From Closterium sp. NIES-65 (Eukaryota > Streptophyta > Zygnematophyceae > Desmidiales > Closteriaceae): a stretch of DNA of 64,000 nt. Positions within the stretch are counted from its first letter, which is position 1. Every line of letters begins with the position of its first letter. The notes below the pieces were generated by a model, which did not search any database, was not told where the DNA came from, and saw only the letters and a list, made by a program, of their open reading frames with translations. Where the stretch lies: the NCBI GenBank assembly GCA_948144175.1, contig CANXME010001452.1, positions 434,001-498,000 of the forward strand, given 5' to 3'. Positions 50,429 through 62,377 of the stretch are shown in pieces. Both the position numbers and the translations under genes were made by a program.

Positions 50429-51859
50429 TCAAGAAGTGAGCAAGTGAGGCCAAGTAGGCACAAGACCTAGCATAGTACAAAAACGCTGATGATAACAAGG
50501 CTGAAGTGCCTTGGTAAAGATATCAGCAGTGTTGGCCCTAGAGGCCACGTAAGCAAGGCACAGCTGACCACGCTGCTGCAGCTCACGAGCATGAAAGTAA
50601 CGGAGAGCAATGTGCTTCGTTCTGTGCTCCAGTCTCTGCTCCCGACACAAGGCCAGCATGGCCTTGTTGTCGACGTACAGCACTGGAGGAGAACGAGGCG
50701 CCTCTCCAAGATCAGTCAGCAGGTAGGTGAGCCAGCGTAACTCCTGTGCAGCCATGGCCCCTGCGTAGATCTCAGCCTCACAACTGGAGCCAAGAACAGA
50801 AGACGAGCGGGTAGACCGCCACGAAACAGAGCCGGAACCAAGGCTGAAGGTGTAACCCTGTGACGACCGCTGCGTAGCCAAGTCGTGAACCCAAGAAGCG
50901 TCTGCGTGACCAGTGAGGACCATTGAACTCCGCCCTCCAAGCACTAGCCCCATGCCCGACGTATTGCACAAGTAGCGCAACAACCTCTCAGCTGCATCCA
51001 TGTGCTCTGGTCTGTGTCTCCTAGGAGCAACATAGCGTGCCAGGATGCTAAGAGGGTATGCCAGGTCAGGTTGTGTGCAGGTCATCAGGTACATGAGGCA
51101 GCCAACAAGCTCTGGATACGGGCCACTCGGCTCTACGAACTCATCCGAAGGCAGAGCTGAGAGCGAGTGGCGAGTAGGCAGAGGAGTGGCCTGAGGCGAG
51201 GAGTACGTGAAGTTGAAGCGCTGAAGGACCTGCTGCACCATGTGTGACTGAGTCAAGGTAATGGTGCAGCGTGCTCTGTCGCGGGTGATCTGCAAGCCAA
51301 GATAGCTGCGCAGCTCACCCAGGTCAGTGCACGTGTGTCTCTTCTGCAGCTCGGACTTCACTTGGGCGAGTCCAGCAGTGTCAGCAGTGGCAAAGACCAA
51401 GTCGTCGACGTACACGAGGATGTAGAACGGCGGCAAGGAGGTGTCGGTGCGCAGAAACAGCGACGGGTCGGCAGTGGAAGGAGCAAACCCAAGAGTCGCA
51501 AGTGTAGTCCTCAGTGTGTCGTGCCACTCACGAGGCGCCTGGCGGAGACCGTAGACTGGCCTCCGGAGGCTCCACTGGGTGCCGGGAGGAAAAGACCAAG
51601 TGAAGCCAGGTAGGCGGTGCAGCCAGATCTCCTCGTGCAGGCTGTCTTGTAGGAAAGCAGTGCTGAAGTCAAGAGAGTGAAGCTCGTATTCGCCCTCAGC
51701 GGCTATGTGTAGCAGCACCCGAAGAGTAGTCATCTTTGGGGTGGGAGAGAAGGTATGAAAGTAGTCAACTCCATGCCGCTGACTGAAGCCCCTAGCCACG
51801 TAGCGCGCCTTGAAGACAGGCGGAGAACCCAGCGGCCGCTTCACCCGGAAGATCCACAT
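50429..51859 (-). CDS. Element K reverse transcriptase and RNase H
   Basis: An open stretch of 476 codons from MWIFRVKRPLG to LPHLLTS-like C-terminus (WPHLLTS). RT: KARYVARGFSQ, LDFSTAFLQDS, VYGLRQAPREW, YVDD (about 51413). RNase H: HADASWVHD (Ala-Asp changed), CEAEIYAG, YVDNKA. Upstream, RT continues to about 52050 but with a tag at about 51920. It is not independently translatable, though the catalytic residues are kept. Confidence 0.82.
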   Translation of the reverse strand: MWIFRVKRPLGSPPVFKARYVARGFSQRHGVDYFHTFSPTPKMTTLRVLLHIAAEGEYELHSLDFSTAFLQDSLHEEIWLHRLPGFTWSFPPGTQWSLRRPVYGLRQAPREWHDTLRTTLATLGFAPSTADPSLFLRTDTSLPPFYILVYVDDLVFATADTAGLAQVKSELQKRHTCTDLGELRSYLGLQITRDRARCTITLTQSHMVQQVLQRFNFTYSSPQATPLPTRHSLSALPSDEFVEPSGPYPELVGCLMYLMTCTQPDLAYPLSILARYVAPRRHRPEHMDAAERLLRYLCNTSGMGLVLGGRSSMVLTGHADASWVHDLATQRSSQGYTFSLGSGSVSWRSTRSSSVLGSSCEAEIYAGAMAAQELRWLTYLLTDLGEAPRSPPVLYVDNKAMLALCREQRLEHRTKHIALRYFHARELQQRGQLCLAYVASRANTADIFTKALQPCYHQRFCTMLGLVPTWPHLLTS

Positions 51860-53350
51860 GCCACTGACGATGTCCGCCCCAGGAGGGGAAGCCTCGTCAA
51901 GGTAGGTGCCTGTGGACTTCTAGGAAGCCATCTCTACGTCCATGGCTGTCTGCCACTGAGAGGAGTAGGGACCCTCTATCGCCTCTGCGTAAGAGCGCGG
52001 GGTCGGGATGTCTGGTGCATCCGGGTCTCCCTCAGGGGCAAGCAGCATGGCCACGAGATGGGGTAAATCAGCAGCAAAACAGTGGAACTCCTCCTGCCTG
52101 TTCTCAAGGATGTCCGTGCCAAGAGCACACTTACCCCCGACGGACGGAGGACAGACAGACTCAGACTCAGCAACAAGACTAGCGGCGTAGTCTAGACGAC
52201 AGTTAGCAGCGAAGTCGACAAGCTCAGCAACTAAGGCACACGCAGCAGTGGACTCAAAAGAAGGGTCAGTGACAAAAGTAGCCAGGATTTGCGTGACAGT
52301 AGGACTAGAAGCACGAAGAGAGTCAGACTCCGGGTCAATTAGAGCAAGAAGAGAGGACCCAAGACGAGTCGGGAAAGGGATACGCTATGGAGCAGTGGAA
52401 GGACGCAGTGCCATCTGGTGTGTGCCTGGGACCGCAGGAGGACGCTCACGCGGAACATGGCGACAGGTGCGAACATCACGAACAGGCGACGCAGGACGCG
52501 ACTCAGGCTGACGACGCTCAGCAAGACCTCCAGTAGGACCAGCGTAGGGAGAAGGGGCAGGCAGTGGACAGGCCAGCTGTAACTGTGACTCGGACGGGAC
52601 GCGCTGTCGACACTCTAAGGCAGGAGAAGGACCAGAAGAAGGCGGAAAGCCAAGAACCTGCTCAAGGAGGGGAACGAAGTACGGCCGAGGCCGCACAACA
52701 CCTCCAGAACTAGTAGGGACAGCACCAGCACCCCCAGCTGCAGCTCCAACTCCAGCAGCACCACCAGCTCCAGTAGCACCTCCAACAGCACCAGTAACGC
52801 CAACTCCAGCACCTCTAGGAGCACCGGCTCCAGCAACACCTCCAACTCCAGAACCTCCAGCTCCAGCTCCAGCAGCACCTCCAGCTCCAGAAGAACCACC
52901 AGGCCCAGCAGCTCCAATACCTCCAGTACGAGCACCTCCGGGACGCGTGACTCCAGCACCCCCAGCAGCAGTAGAAACTCCAGCACCAGCAGCAACACCA
53001 GCTCCAGCAGCACGACTCCAACGCTGAGCAAACCACTCGTGCAGCTTCTGTGGAGAGAGGAGCTCCCGCCGAGGTGAAGCACCCGAAGGACCTCCAGGCT
53101 CCGCACCCCCAGGCTCCGCACCCCCAGACTCAGCAACCCCAGGCTCAGCACCCTTAGACTCAGCACCTCCAGGCCCAGCACCCCCAGTCCCAGCACCCCC
53201 AGGCTCCGCACGCTCAGGCTGAGCACCCCCAGAACCGGCACCCGCAGGCACAGCACCCCGAGCAGCACCAGAGTCAACAACTACCTCGACAGGCTCGACA
53301 GCGTCTACCTAAGACACACCTGAGGGGGCAGGACCCTGAGGGGGAAGGGG
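51860..53350 (-). pseudogene. Element K linker and RT N-terminal region
   Basis: Contains an AEPGG-type repeat (about 53090-53250), a SPQKLHEWFAQRW motif (about 53045), an Ala/Gly-rich tract, FVPLLEQVLGF and the Ser/Pro region (open 53251-52385). Then a shift and stops precede the TP-x-SYAEAIEGPYSS segment of RT (about 51990). The linker repeat is shorter than in N1. Confidence 0.78.
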
Positions 53351-54550
53351 GTCTACAGGGGGGGGACCTGGAGCGAGGAAGAGCGGCGGTGTGGGAGGGG
53401 GGCAGCGCGGTAAGGGAAGAGACGGTAGTACGGCACCGACTCGTCAAACGTGACGTCCTGGGAGGACAGAACACGGCGCAAGGTGGGGTGGTAAAACTGC
53501 CAACCAGGCGCGTCAGGGGGGAAGCCAAGGAAGACGCAGGGAACCACACGAGAGGACAGCTTGTCCACAGACAAGTCACGGACGAAAGCTCGAGATCCCC
53601 AGACACGGAACGCAGACGCATCGCCAACCTTCCCAGTCCACCGCAGAGTGGGGCAGGTCTCATGCACCGAGACCCGGGGCTGAAGGTTGATCTGATGTGC
53701 CGCGTACTGAACTGCGAACGGCCACAGAAAATGGGGAGCAGCCGCATGGATCATGGACGTACGAGCGACGTCCATGATCATGCCAATGCGGCGCTCAGCA
53801 ATCCCATTTTGCTGTGGAGAGGCCGGAAGCGTGAACGTCTGGCGGATGCCCTCCGCACTACAAAAGGCTCACTGAAGGTCGTAGGAAAACTCCCCACCTC
53901 TGTTAGAGTGCAGACGCAGAACAGGAACGTCCGAGCCAAAACTCTCTCTGAGCTGGAGACAGGCAGCGCGGATCCAGTCGATCAACACCTCAGTGACCTC
54001 ACCCTTGCGGCGCAAGGGGAAGACTGAGGTGTAACACGAGTAGTCGTCAACCACCAGCAGGAAGTAATGCTTGTGACCCTGTCCACGGACGCTGGCTGGG
54101 CCCCACACGTCCATGTGGAGAGTCTGGAGCGGAGCCTTTGTCGGAGGAAACTCGGAGGAGTGAGGAGCGGCACGCTGCCGCCCCTCGACGTAGGGGACGC
54201 AAGCAGGGGCAGGCCCCGGGGGAAGGGGAGGGAGACCCGGGGCAGACCAGAGACAAGGACACGGGAGGCCATGCCCCGAAGACGGGGCAGGGAGAGGTGA
54301 TCAAGGCGGTGGTGCCAGAGGAGGGTCTGGTGAGACAGGAGGCGACACGAGCAGGGGGCAGACTTAGGACCAGACCTGGACGCTGCAGCAAACACCTGAC
54401 CCGAGGCAACTACCTGACTGGACGCAGGAACCGGAGGAGACTCAGTAGTGAGTGTGTACAGGCTCGACCTCTGCTGGCGGGTGAACGTGGCCAAGTGACG
54501 TCCCGTCTGAGCACACGTGCATTGAGTCACTCGCTGACGCGCAGGAGTGA
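53351..54550 (-). pseudogene. Element K pre-integrase and integrase
   Basis: Pieces in different frames: TQCTCAQTGRHLATF, HHRLDHLS (Gly to Asp in the zinc motif), a shift after SGLPR, then HMDVWG with VVDDYS and HSNRGGEF. The second catalytic Asp is Asn here. A stop follows (SYDLQ), then NGIAER and DVARTSM, open to 53353. It cannot encode a working integrase. Confidence 0.8.
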
Positions 54551-55850
54551 ACTAGTCAACCCCCCCATCCTGTAGGTCAGCACCACTCACCAAGTTCGTA
54601 GAGAAAGAGGGGAGGTAAATACCCGACAAGGAGCCAGAGGGGGCAGCCGGACACGGTAGGACAGTGGAGTAGTGAGCAAGGACAGGACCCCCAGAGGGGT
54701 CTACCAGGGAGTCTGCAACCTGCCGACCAAGCGGTGTGAGGGTGGTGCGGTCTCGAAAGAAGGACCGGGAAGCTCCCGAATCAAGGGTGAAGGTGTGCAA
54801 AGCCTGAGCCGACGCGGCACCTGAGAGAGCAGACTCACCAGCACCTAGAGCAGTAGACGCACTAGCACCTAGAGCAGCGGCCTCACCAGCACCTGGAGCA
54901 GCAAACGCACTAGCACCTAGAGCAGCGGCCTCACCATCACCTAGAGCAGCGGCCTCAATGCTCGGGTCAGGCGGAACACACAGGTAACAGTCACCCTCAG
55001 CACTATCAGAGACACCATACATTGTAGCAAGAATAGCATCAAAGTCAAGATCAAAGATAGCTACACCCGACCTAAGCAAATCACCCCAGCAGGGGATCTT
55101 AGTGGCGTGAGGGAACTGGATACGCCAGGCGTCCGTCAGGCGGCCAAAGCAGCGCTGGGTGGTGTGCGGCCCGCCGCACGGCTCTCCAGTGCGGTCACTT
55201 GTACGCAGGACGTAGGCACAGGGACCAGGACCCCCAAGGCGCTGGCGCGCAGCGTACCACTCACGAAGCTGCTGGGGCGACGGGGTCTCACGAGCGTGCT
55301 GTTGGTGCTGGTGCTGACCACCACCCCGACCAGCTCCACCCCCGCCGCCTCCGCCGCCTCCACCTCCACTGCCGCTCCTGCCTCCTCCACCCCCACCGCC
55401 TCTACCGCCGCCTCCACCTCCACCGCCACCACCAAAGCCCCCACGCCATCCACCACTCCCACCCCCACCTCCTCCGCCGCCCCCACCACCACCACCGGCG
55501 CCCCCGCCAGCCCCTCCAGTACCCTTGCCCCCCTTGCCCTTGCTGGTGTGGCGCCTCCCACTAGGAGTAGACGCAGCAGCTACCGACTCAGTGCCAATGA
55601 GGTCGACAGCAGCAGCAGAGGCAACAGAGGGCAAAAGGGGGACGGGGGAGCACCCCTCAAAGTAAGGGGTACGAGGGTCACCACGAGAGGCTCCCACAGC
55701 GGTAATGCTCTTCTCCGCTGCTAGGAGGCGCTCCTCAAGGAGGTCAACAGTGAGCGTGGTGGGGCAAAGGGAGAGGAAGTGGTCCCTGACCGAGCGAAGG
55801 GTGTCAGGGAGCCAGGTGACCAGGTAGTAGAGGGTGATGTACATGGGGGG
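54551..55850 (-). pseudogene. Element K gag end and protease
   Basis: Open frame beginning around the C tract (LYYLVTWLPDTLRSVRDHF). It has a Gly-rich linker, SPQQLREWYAARQ, the knuckle C-x13-C-x3-H-x4-C (about 55215-55140, CAYVLRTSDRTG then CGGPHTTQRC), FDLDFDAIL, AALGASA repeats and protease DSGAS, which is intact. It ends at a tag (54552-54554) after DGGVD, where N1 has a His-Gln pair. Confidence 0.82.
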
Positions 55851-56319
55851 TGGGGGGGTTCTTGGCGCAAAACTTAGCAGGAAGCGCAGCACGGTAGCGG
55901 GTGTCACTAGTGCGGAGGTGCGTAATGAGGTCAGCGACTGTGGCAAAAGCAGCGAGGTCGGGGAACAGGTACGGCAGCATGAGGCGGCTAAGAGCAGCAG
56001 TGGCAGGGGAGGAGTAGTGGGCAACTACATCGTCGTACAGGGTCTTAGTGCTCTTGTACTGACTAAAGTGCGCGCGCTCAGTTGTCGGCAGGTGACTACG
56101 CACAGCAAGGCGAGCAGCAGCATCGCGCGTGGCCCACTGCGAGCGAACAGCAGTGTCAGCATCAGCAGCAGGGGCAGTAGAGGCACCGGACGTGAGATCG
56201 TACAGCGAGAGACCGGCTTTGCTATCGCACTGTAAGAAAAGCTGCAGGTCATCGAGCCAGACATCCAAATCGACCACCCGTCCCTCAGCATCAAAGGTAA
56301 GCACAGTAGGACTAGCCAT
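55804..56319 (-). pseudogene. Element K gag, capsid part
   Basis: ATG at 56319 (MASPTVLTFDAEGRV). Close to N1 and G gag up to AKFCAKN, then a C-rich tract (13 bases before the next ATG) shifts the frame by +1 and the reading ends at 55804. The correct frame resumes at the ATG directly after the tract, as in element G. Confidence 0.84.
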
Positions 56320-56339
56320 GACAGCAGTAGCAGTAGGCT

Positions 56340-57332
56340 AGCAGCAGCAGTAGCAGCGCGACACGGCTAGAAGGTGCGGCTCGGCAAGGCAACACGGTTT
56401 GGCAGGGCGGCGCGGCTCGGTGTTGTGCTTACCAGGGGCGGGCCATGGTGCGGTGGCAAGGTCGGGGCCGCAACGAGGCGGCAGAGCAGGGCCGCGACTC
56501 GGCTGCAGGGCAGGGCTGGGGCAGCAGTGACGGCAGCGACTGCAACACCTTCGGCGGCGTCAACTACTGCAGGTTCGGCGGCGGCAGCTGCGTCAGGTTC
56601 GGCGACGGCAGCTGCTGCAGGTCCGGCGGTGGCAGCTGTTGCAGGTTCAGCGGCGGCGGCTGCTGCAGGGCTCGCCTTGTCGGCTGCTGCAGGCGGAGGC
56701 CGCGACGAAAGGAGGGGCGGTGCCGCAACAGAGGGGCGGCACAACCGCGGGGACCTGCACCAGCGGGTGAGCAGGCCGCGCGGGGCCATCACGGGAGCGG
56801 CAGCGGCAAACAGTAGCGGCGGCAGCGACTGCTGGGCGGCGGCGACGGGGCGGCAGGGCGGCTACGACGGGCCGCGAAGAGCCGCGGAGGGGCCGCAAAG
56901 AGCCACGGAGGGGCCGTGGAGGGGCCGTGAGGAGCCGCGGAAGGGGACGCGAAGGGCCGTAAAAGGGGCCGCGAAGGACCGTGACGGGGCCGCGACGGGC
57001 CGCGAAGGGGCCTTGAAGGGCCGTGAGAGGGCCGCGAAGTGCCACGAAGGGGCCGCGAGGGGCCTTGAGAGGGGCCGCAAAGTGCCGCGAAGGGGCCGTG
57101 AGGGGCCTTAAGAGGGGCCGCGAAGGGGCCGCTAAGGAGGGCCGCGAGGAGAGCCGCTAAGGGGGGCCGCGAGGGGCCGTAAGAGGGGCCGCGAGGGGCT
57201 ACGAAGGGGCCGCTAAGGGGGGGCCGCAAAGTAGGGCAGGGTGCGAAGCGCGATTCGGGCAGGCTAAAAAAAAATTCGGTGGGCCCTTGAAAAAAAAAAT
57301 AGTTCCCACTAGGGAGCCTGCTCAGAATACCA
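56340..57332 (-). repeat. Minisatellite leader of element K
   Basis: Two zones. At 56480-56700 there are Ala-codon-like gcggcagctgctgcaggt units; at 56860-57215 there are about 15-20-bp units around ggggccgcgaagg. The primer site adjoins the right LTR at about 57318-57332. The units differ from those of the other families. Confidence 0.75.
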
Positions 57333-57460
57333 TGTGAAGATAATATCGAGGAATGATGGGACTAGAAACGAGATGAGTACAAATATGAAACCCTAGATTG
57401 TTGTACCCCTTAGTATCTACCCCACTATAGCCTACAGCGACTAAGTAATATAAATCTGAC
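57333..57460 (-). repeat. 5' LTR of element K
   Basis: 128 bp, nearly identical to 50103-50231 with about five substitutions. Its outer end reads ctgacg rather than ctgaca before the gcagt repeat. Confidence 0.88.
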
Positions 57461-57462
57461 GA

Positions 57463-58670
57463 GCAGTGCGGGAGGCCCTTCGAGGCAGCGAGGTGTGATA
57501 CACGCCGGTGAAGCCGGCGGCGTTCAGACGCGACGGGTGCAGTCCTCGGCGGCTGCAGGCTCCTCGTAGGGTGACGTCGGAGGTCGACGAAGCGGATTGT
57601 CGCCGATGTCGGCGATCCAGGTGACGGTGGGCGAGATTGCACCGAGCTACGCCTACTTCAAGTTTACGCCAGACAGGATCTTGGTGACCCCGCCGCTCGT
57701 TGGTCGATAAGACATTCTCACCTCGAAGGAAGCTATCGAGCCCTAGCTGGAGATGGCCCGGTTGATTGGCTTCGCCCGAGAAACCGTGGCGATGCCGGAG
57801 GAGCACCACGCCGACTTACGAGCGGAGTTCCGCGCCGTGCAGCTGTTGACCTTCACGGTCATCTCGCGGTGCTGCTCGCCAGGCGTGCAGATCGCCCTGA
57901 AGTGGTGCCGAGAGCACCTCGACGCCGCCCACTGGGCGTGGTACTTCATCGAGTCGACCTTCCAAGTCACCGACGACCTGTTCATCGCCCAGCTCGATGG
58001 GCAGCTGACGCAGCTGCGTATGGGCGACGAGGAGACGGCGACCGACTACTGCAACCGAGCCTGGCAAATTCTCGCCACCATCAGGATGGCCGGCGCGTAG
58101 TACCCGACGGCGTCGTACGTCACCCACGTCATGCAGGGACTCTCGAGCAGCTCCAACCTCCTGAAGAGGCTGTCAATGGCGCCAAGCACGAGGACGACAC
58201 TCAACGAGGACAACTTGACCTCGTACATCCTGCACGACGAGGCGATGCAGGAGGTAGAGCGGTCCCAGGAGCTCTTGGTGCAGGCCAACTACGTCGCTCC
58301 GGGGAAGCCAACCGGGGCAGCGCGGGCGGTCTGGCGGCGGTGGTAGCGGTGGCTGCAAGCCGGCAAAGGAAGTCGACAAAAAGAAGTCGACCAAGAACAT
58401 CGGTCGAGGAGGAGGAAGTCGACCTCGGTAATTCTGATTGTGCAGCGACCCCGACCACCTCTCCTTCGAGTGCCGCGACCGTAGTGACTCCGACGACGAC
58501 GACGCCAAGGGAGGCCGCGGCAGGTCTGGAAGACGTCGTCCTCGTTGAGGAGGGAACAAGCCGCGCACGGAGACGCAGTCGACCAAATCAACCTCGGCAA
58601 AGGACGCTGACTCCCCTGCTGGCGGCAAGGCGCGGGACGATAAGACGGCGTCGTGCTCGCTGAACGGCGT
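57463..58670 (+). pseudogene. Element J gag, main part
   Basis: After K, gag resumes. One frame is open from 57753 (MARLIGFARETVAM, CREHLDAAHWAWYFIESTFQ) to a tag at 58098-58100, then onward in the same frame to 58346 (NLTSYILHDEAMQEVERSQELL). Further on, in another frame, CSDPDHLSFEC (about 58440) looks like a zinc knuckle C-x4-H-x4-C whose first Cys has become Phe. There is no complete gag frame. Confidence 0.7.
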
Positions 58671-58671
58671 C

Positions 58672-61600
58672 GTGGAGCCGACCGTCTCGATGGCGCCGGA
58701 GGCCGGAGAGGACTTCCAGGCGGTGGCGGCAGCTGTGCAGGAAAACCCGGCGGTGGTCCTGCTCGACAGCGGCTGCTCCCACCACCTGATGGGGACGAAG
58801 GAAGTCTTTGTCGACATGCAGCCGAGCGGCTCCATTAAGCACGTGCGCGGCTTCAATGGGGCCTTGCAGGACGTCCAGGGCCGTGGCACTGTCGCTCTGC
58901 AAGGAGAGGCCGGGAAGCAGGTGCTCATCCCCGACGTGCTGTACGTCCCGGGAGTGCGGGCAAACCTGCTGTCGTCCTCTGCACCGACCTACGTCCCTGC
59001 TCAACGAGGTCGACTGCGGGCGATCGTCTTGACGACGAAGTCGACGCCAGACAGAATGCATGCGAGGCTTGCGCACGTCGGCATGGATACCATACGGTGC
59101 TCGGCGAAGCACGAGGTCGCCATTGGCCTGGACATCAAGTCGGCGAAGGGCGCCGACTCACCGTGTGTCTCGTGCGTCGGCGGGAAGCTGGCGCGGCACA
59201 CCTTCCCCGACCAAGGCTACGACGCCGACGACGTGCTGGCCGTCATGCACATCGACCTGTGCGGGCCGTTCCGCGTGGCTGCCAAGGACCGCAAGACCCG
59301 CTTCGTGTGGGTGAGGCCGTTCGCCAAGAAGTCGGATGTGCTGCTGGAGTTCGAGAAGTGGCTGGTGTTGGTGGAGAGGCAGACGAAGAAGTCGGTGCTG
59401 ATGCTTCGCTCCGACCGAGGAGGGGAGTTCATCGGGAAGAAGATCACCGACTTCGTGGACGGCATGGGGATCGTCCACGACCTGACCTGCCCGTACACCC
59501 CGCAGCAGAATGGTATGGCGGAGCGGGAGATGAGGACGTTGGTGGAGTCGGTGCGGACGATGCTGCTGCACATAGGCATGCAGCACCACAGGTGGAACCT
59601 CTCTCTGCGGCAGGCCGTCTGGGTCCGCAACTGCCTTGAACGGTCGACACTGTCGCCGTGGACGACGCCGTAGCAGCTCCTCACCAGGTCGAAGCCCGAC
59701 TTGTCGCTGGCGCGGGTGTGGGGCTGCATGGCACAGTTCTTGGTCCCTGAGCAGCAGCGTGGCGGAAAGCTGAAGCCGAAGGCCAGGTGGGGCCTTCACC
59801 TCGGCGCGTCGGCAGAGAGCAAGGGCTGGGAGCTCCTCGACATCGACGCCAACCGGGTGGTCACCACGTCGGACGTGGTCTTCTACAAGGATATGTCGCT
59901 GGAGGTGTGGAAGTCGGACCACGGGCCGGTGTCAGGACGGACGACGACCACCCCGCCGACCGACACCTTGACGGCGACGCTGTCTCTCCTTGCCGAGGTC
60001 GGTGAGCTTGCTGACGAGGCCGCCGAGGTCGTCCCTCCTCCTTCCTCTTCCCCTCCCTCTCCGACCCCTGCCCCTCCCCTCGTGACCGACCTGCGCGGGC
60101 TGACTTCTGTGTCGGCCTCCGGCGATGAGGGGAGTCATGGGACGTTGCCTTTGGCGCCGGCCAAGGGCATCGCTAGTGGCCGACGTGATGAGCGGCAAGT
60201 CGATGTGGGAGTGAAGTCGACGTTGACAGGGGAGGAGCAGGTCGAGGAGAAGCAGCCGACTTGGGTGAAGTCGGCGAAGTATACAGCAGGGCAGCACCCG
60301 ACGGGGGAGCAGGCAGCGACGAAACCGACCACGGAGCAGTCCGCAACCAGGCAGTCGGTAGAGGAGCCGACCACAGGAGAGACGTCGGCCAGGAAGTCGA
60401 CTGAGGTGCAGCAGGACGACGAGAGCAGCGAAGATGGCGACTAAGGAAGGGACGCCGAGGAGTCCACCAAGAGCGACGTGGTGGAGGTTCGGTCTGAACC
60501 CCGGAAGTCAGGCCGACTTTGGAGGCCGCCCGACTTCTTCATCCCCGCTGCCTTTACCACGGTGTACGACGTGGACGACGACAACCTGGCATATGACAAC
60601 GCCGAGGAGGATGAGGAGTTTCTGGAGCTCAACTCTGACATGCATGCTGACCCCGAACATCGTCGGGACATCTTGACGATGACGGTGAAAGAGGCGTTGG
60701 CGAGCTGGAAGGGCCCGGCGGTGAAGGCCGCCATGGAGGAGGAGATCTGCAGCCTCATCAACATGGGCACTTGGGAGCTGGTCGAACGCCCGCCGGGAGT
60801 GAACATCATGAAGAACCGGTGGGTGTTGACGACGAAGTACCACGTCGACAACACCGTCGAGCGCGAGAAGGCGAGGCTGGTCGTGAAGGGCTTCACCCAG
60901 GTGTATTGAGCCGACTACGACGAGACATTTGTGCCGGTGGGCAGCTACGTCACGCTGAGGATCTTCCTCTGCATCGTCGCTGTCCTCAACTTCAACCTGA
61001 TGCAGCTCGACATCAAGAATGCCTTCCTGCAGAGCAAGCTCGACCGGGTGCTCTACATGTCCTAGCCAAACTACTTCAACGATGGAACTGGCCGGGTGTG
61101 CAAGCTGTTGAAGAGCCTGTACGGGTTGAAGCAGTTGCCGCTGCTGTGGTACTTGGCGCTCAACGATGTCCTGGTCGGCGCCGGGTGGAAGAAGAGCCAG
61201 GTCGACGAGGCTTTGTACTTCAAGGTTGGCGACGACGGAGTGGCCTGCTGTGTGCTGGTCTACGTCAACGACCTGCTCGCTGCTAGCAGCAGCACCGAGA
61301 TGCTGAAGGAGCTGAAGGAGCTGCTGGAGTCCGCCTTCGAGTTGCGTGAGATCTCGCCGATGCAGAAGAACCTCGGGCTGGAGATCGTCCGAGACAGGTC
61401 GGCGGGGAAGCTGTGGCTGCACCAGCAGGGCTACGACAACAAGCTGCGTAGGCGCTTCTTCGACAAGGAGCAGACCGGACGCACTCCGAAGACGCCGGTC
61501 TCGGTCGACGCCTACACCGAGCTCACGTTCGACGACGAGGGGGCACAGGAACGAAAGGAGGAGGAGTACTGGCAAAAGGTCGGCTCGCTGCAGTTCGCGG

Positions 61601-62249
61601 CGACGACGACAAGGCTGGACATCGCCTTCGCCTACAGCAAGCTGGGGAGCGGCCTCACGGTGAGGAGCGACCAGCACTGGCGCGAGGTCGACCGCTGCCT
61701 TGCCTACATCGCCAACACGCGTGACACCGCCCTGGAGTTCGGCGGTGGACCTGAGTCGCTGGAGCTGGTCGGCTATGTGGACGCCGACGACGCCGGTGAC
61801 AAGCAGAGCCGGACGAGCACGGGCGGCTATGTGTTCGTCTACAAAGGCAGCGCATCAAGTGTGCGACGTTGTCGTTGACCGAGTCGGAGTACGTGGCGGC
61901 CACGGAAGCCGGCAAGGAGGGACGTCGTCTTTGCTTTCTCCTCGCAGAATTCCGGCAGCAGGATGCCGGGAAGCCGACTGTCCTTCGGGTGGACAACAAG
62001 TCGGCCATCACTGTCGCCGAGGGCATGGGGTCGACGGGAAACCTCAAGCACATGGAGCGGCGACTGGCCTGGCTGCAGCCTATGGTAAGGCGCTGGAAGT
62101 TCTCGCTGAGGTACACCCCGACCACCGAGCAGCTGGCCGACTTCCTGACGAAGGCGCTGCACTATCTCGCCTTCAACCGGTGCTCCGTTGCCATCGGCCA
62201 GGTGCGCTTGGCCGACGTGGGCGACGGCGACGACGACGTGCAGCAGTAG
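58672..62249 (+). pseudogene. Element J pol: protease, integrase, RT, RNase H
   Basis: One frame from 58672 to about 61860. Stops are at 59671 (tag), 60442 (taa), 60907 (tga) and about 61063 (tag), then a shift to the frame ending at 62249. Protease LLDSGCSHH; pre-integrase HARLAHVG and CVSC; integrase HIDLCGPF, RSDRGGEF and NGMAER. RT has NRWVLTTKYH, LDIKNAFLQS, LYGLKQLPLLW and YVND, where copia RT has YVDD, so the second active-site Asp is lost. RNase H has YVDADDAGDKQSRTSTGGYVF, SESEYVA-like SLTESEYVAATEA, and VDNKSAI. Most stops could be single C-to-T changes. It resembles standard plant copia pol more than the short-LTR elements do. Confidence 0.87.
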
Positions 62250-62377
62250 GTGCTATGCCCTATTGCATGGCTGGTGCGTTGGACGACGTGCTGTGTGTTG
62301 GGTGCACGTCGATGAGCTATTCTCCGAGGAGTACTGACGTGTGGGCTGGGGGCCCAAGCGTGAACGTGGCAAGGGAG

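Larger units (their letters stand above)
50101..57462 (-). mobile_element. Element K: full-length, decayed short-LTR copia element
   Basis: Minus-strand element inserted in J gag. Left (3') LTR is at about 50101-50231 and right (5') LTR at 57333-57460. A gcagt repeat at 50096-50100 and 57463-57467 is the likely duplication, with one or two untidy bases at each end. The minus-strand primer site is tggtattctgagc. The LTRs differ at about five positions. Gag has a frameshift in a C tract; pol has several stops and shifts, but RT and RNase H are open. Confidence 0.88.
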
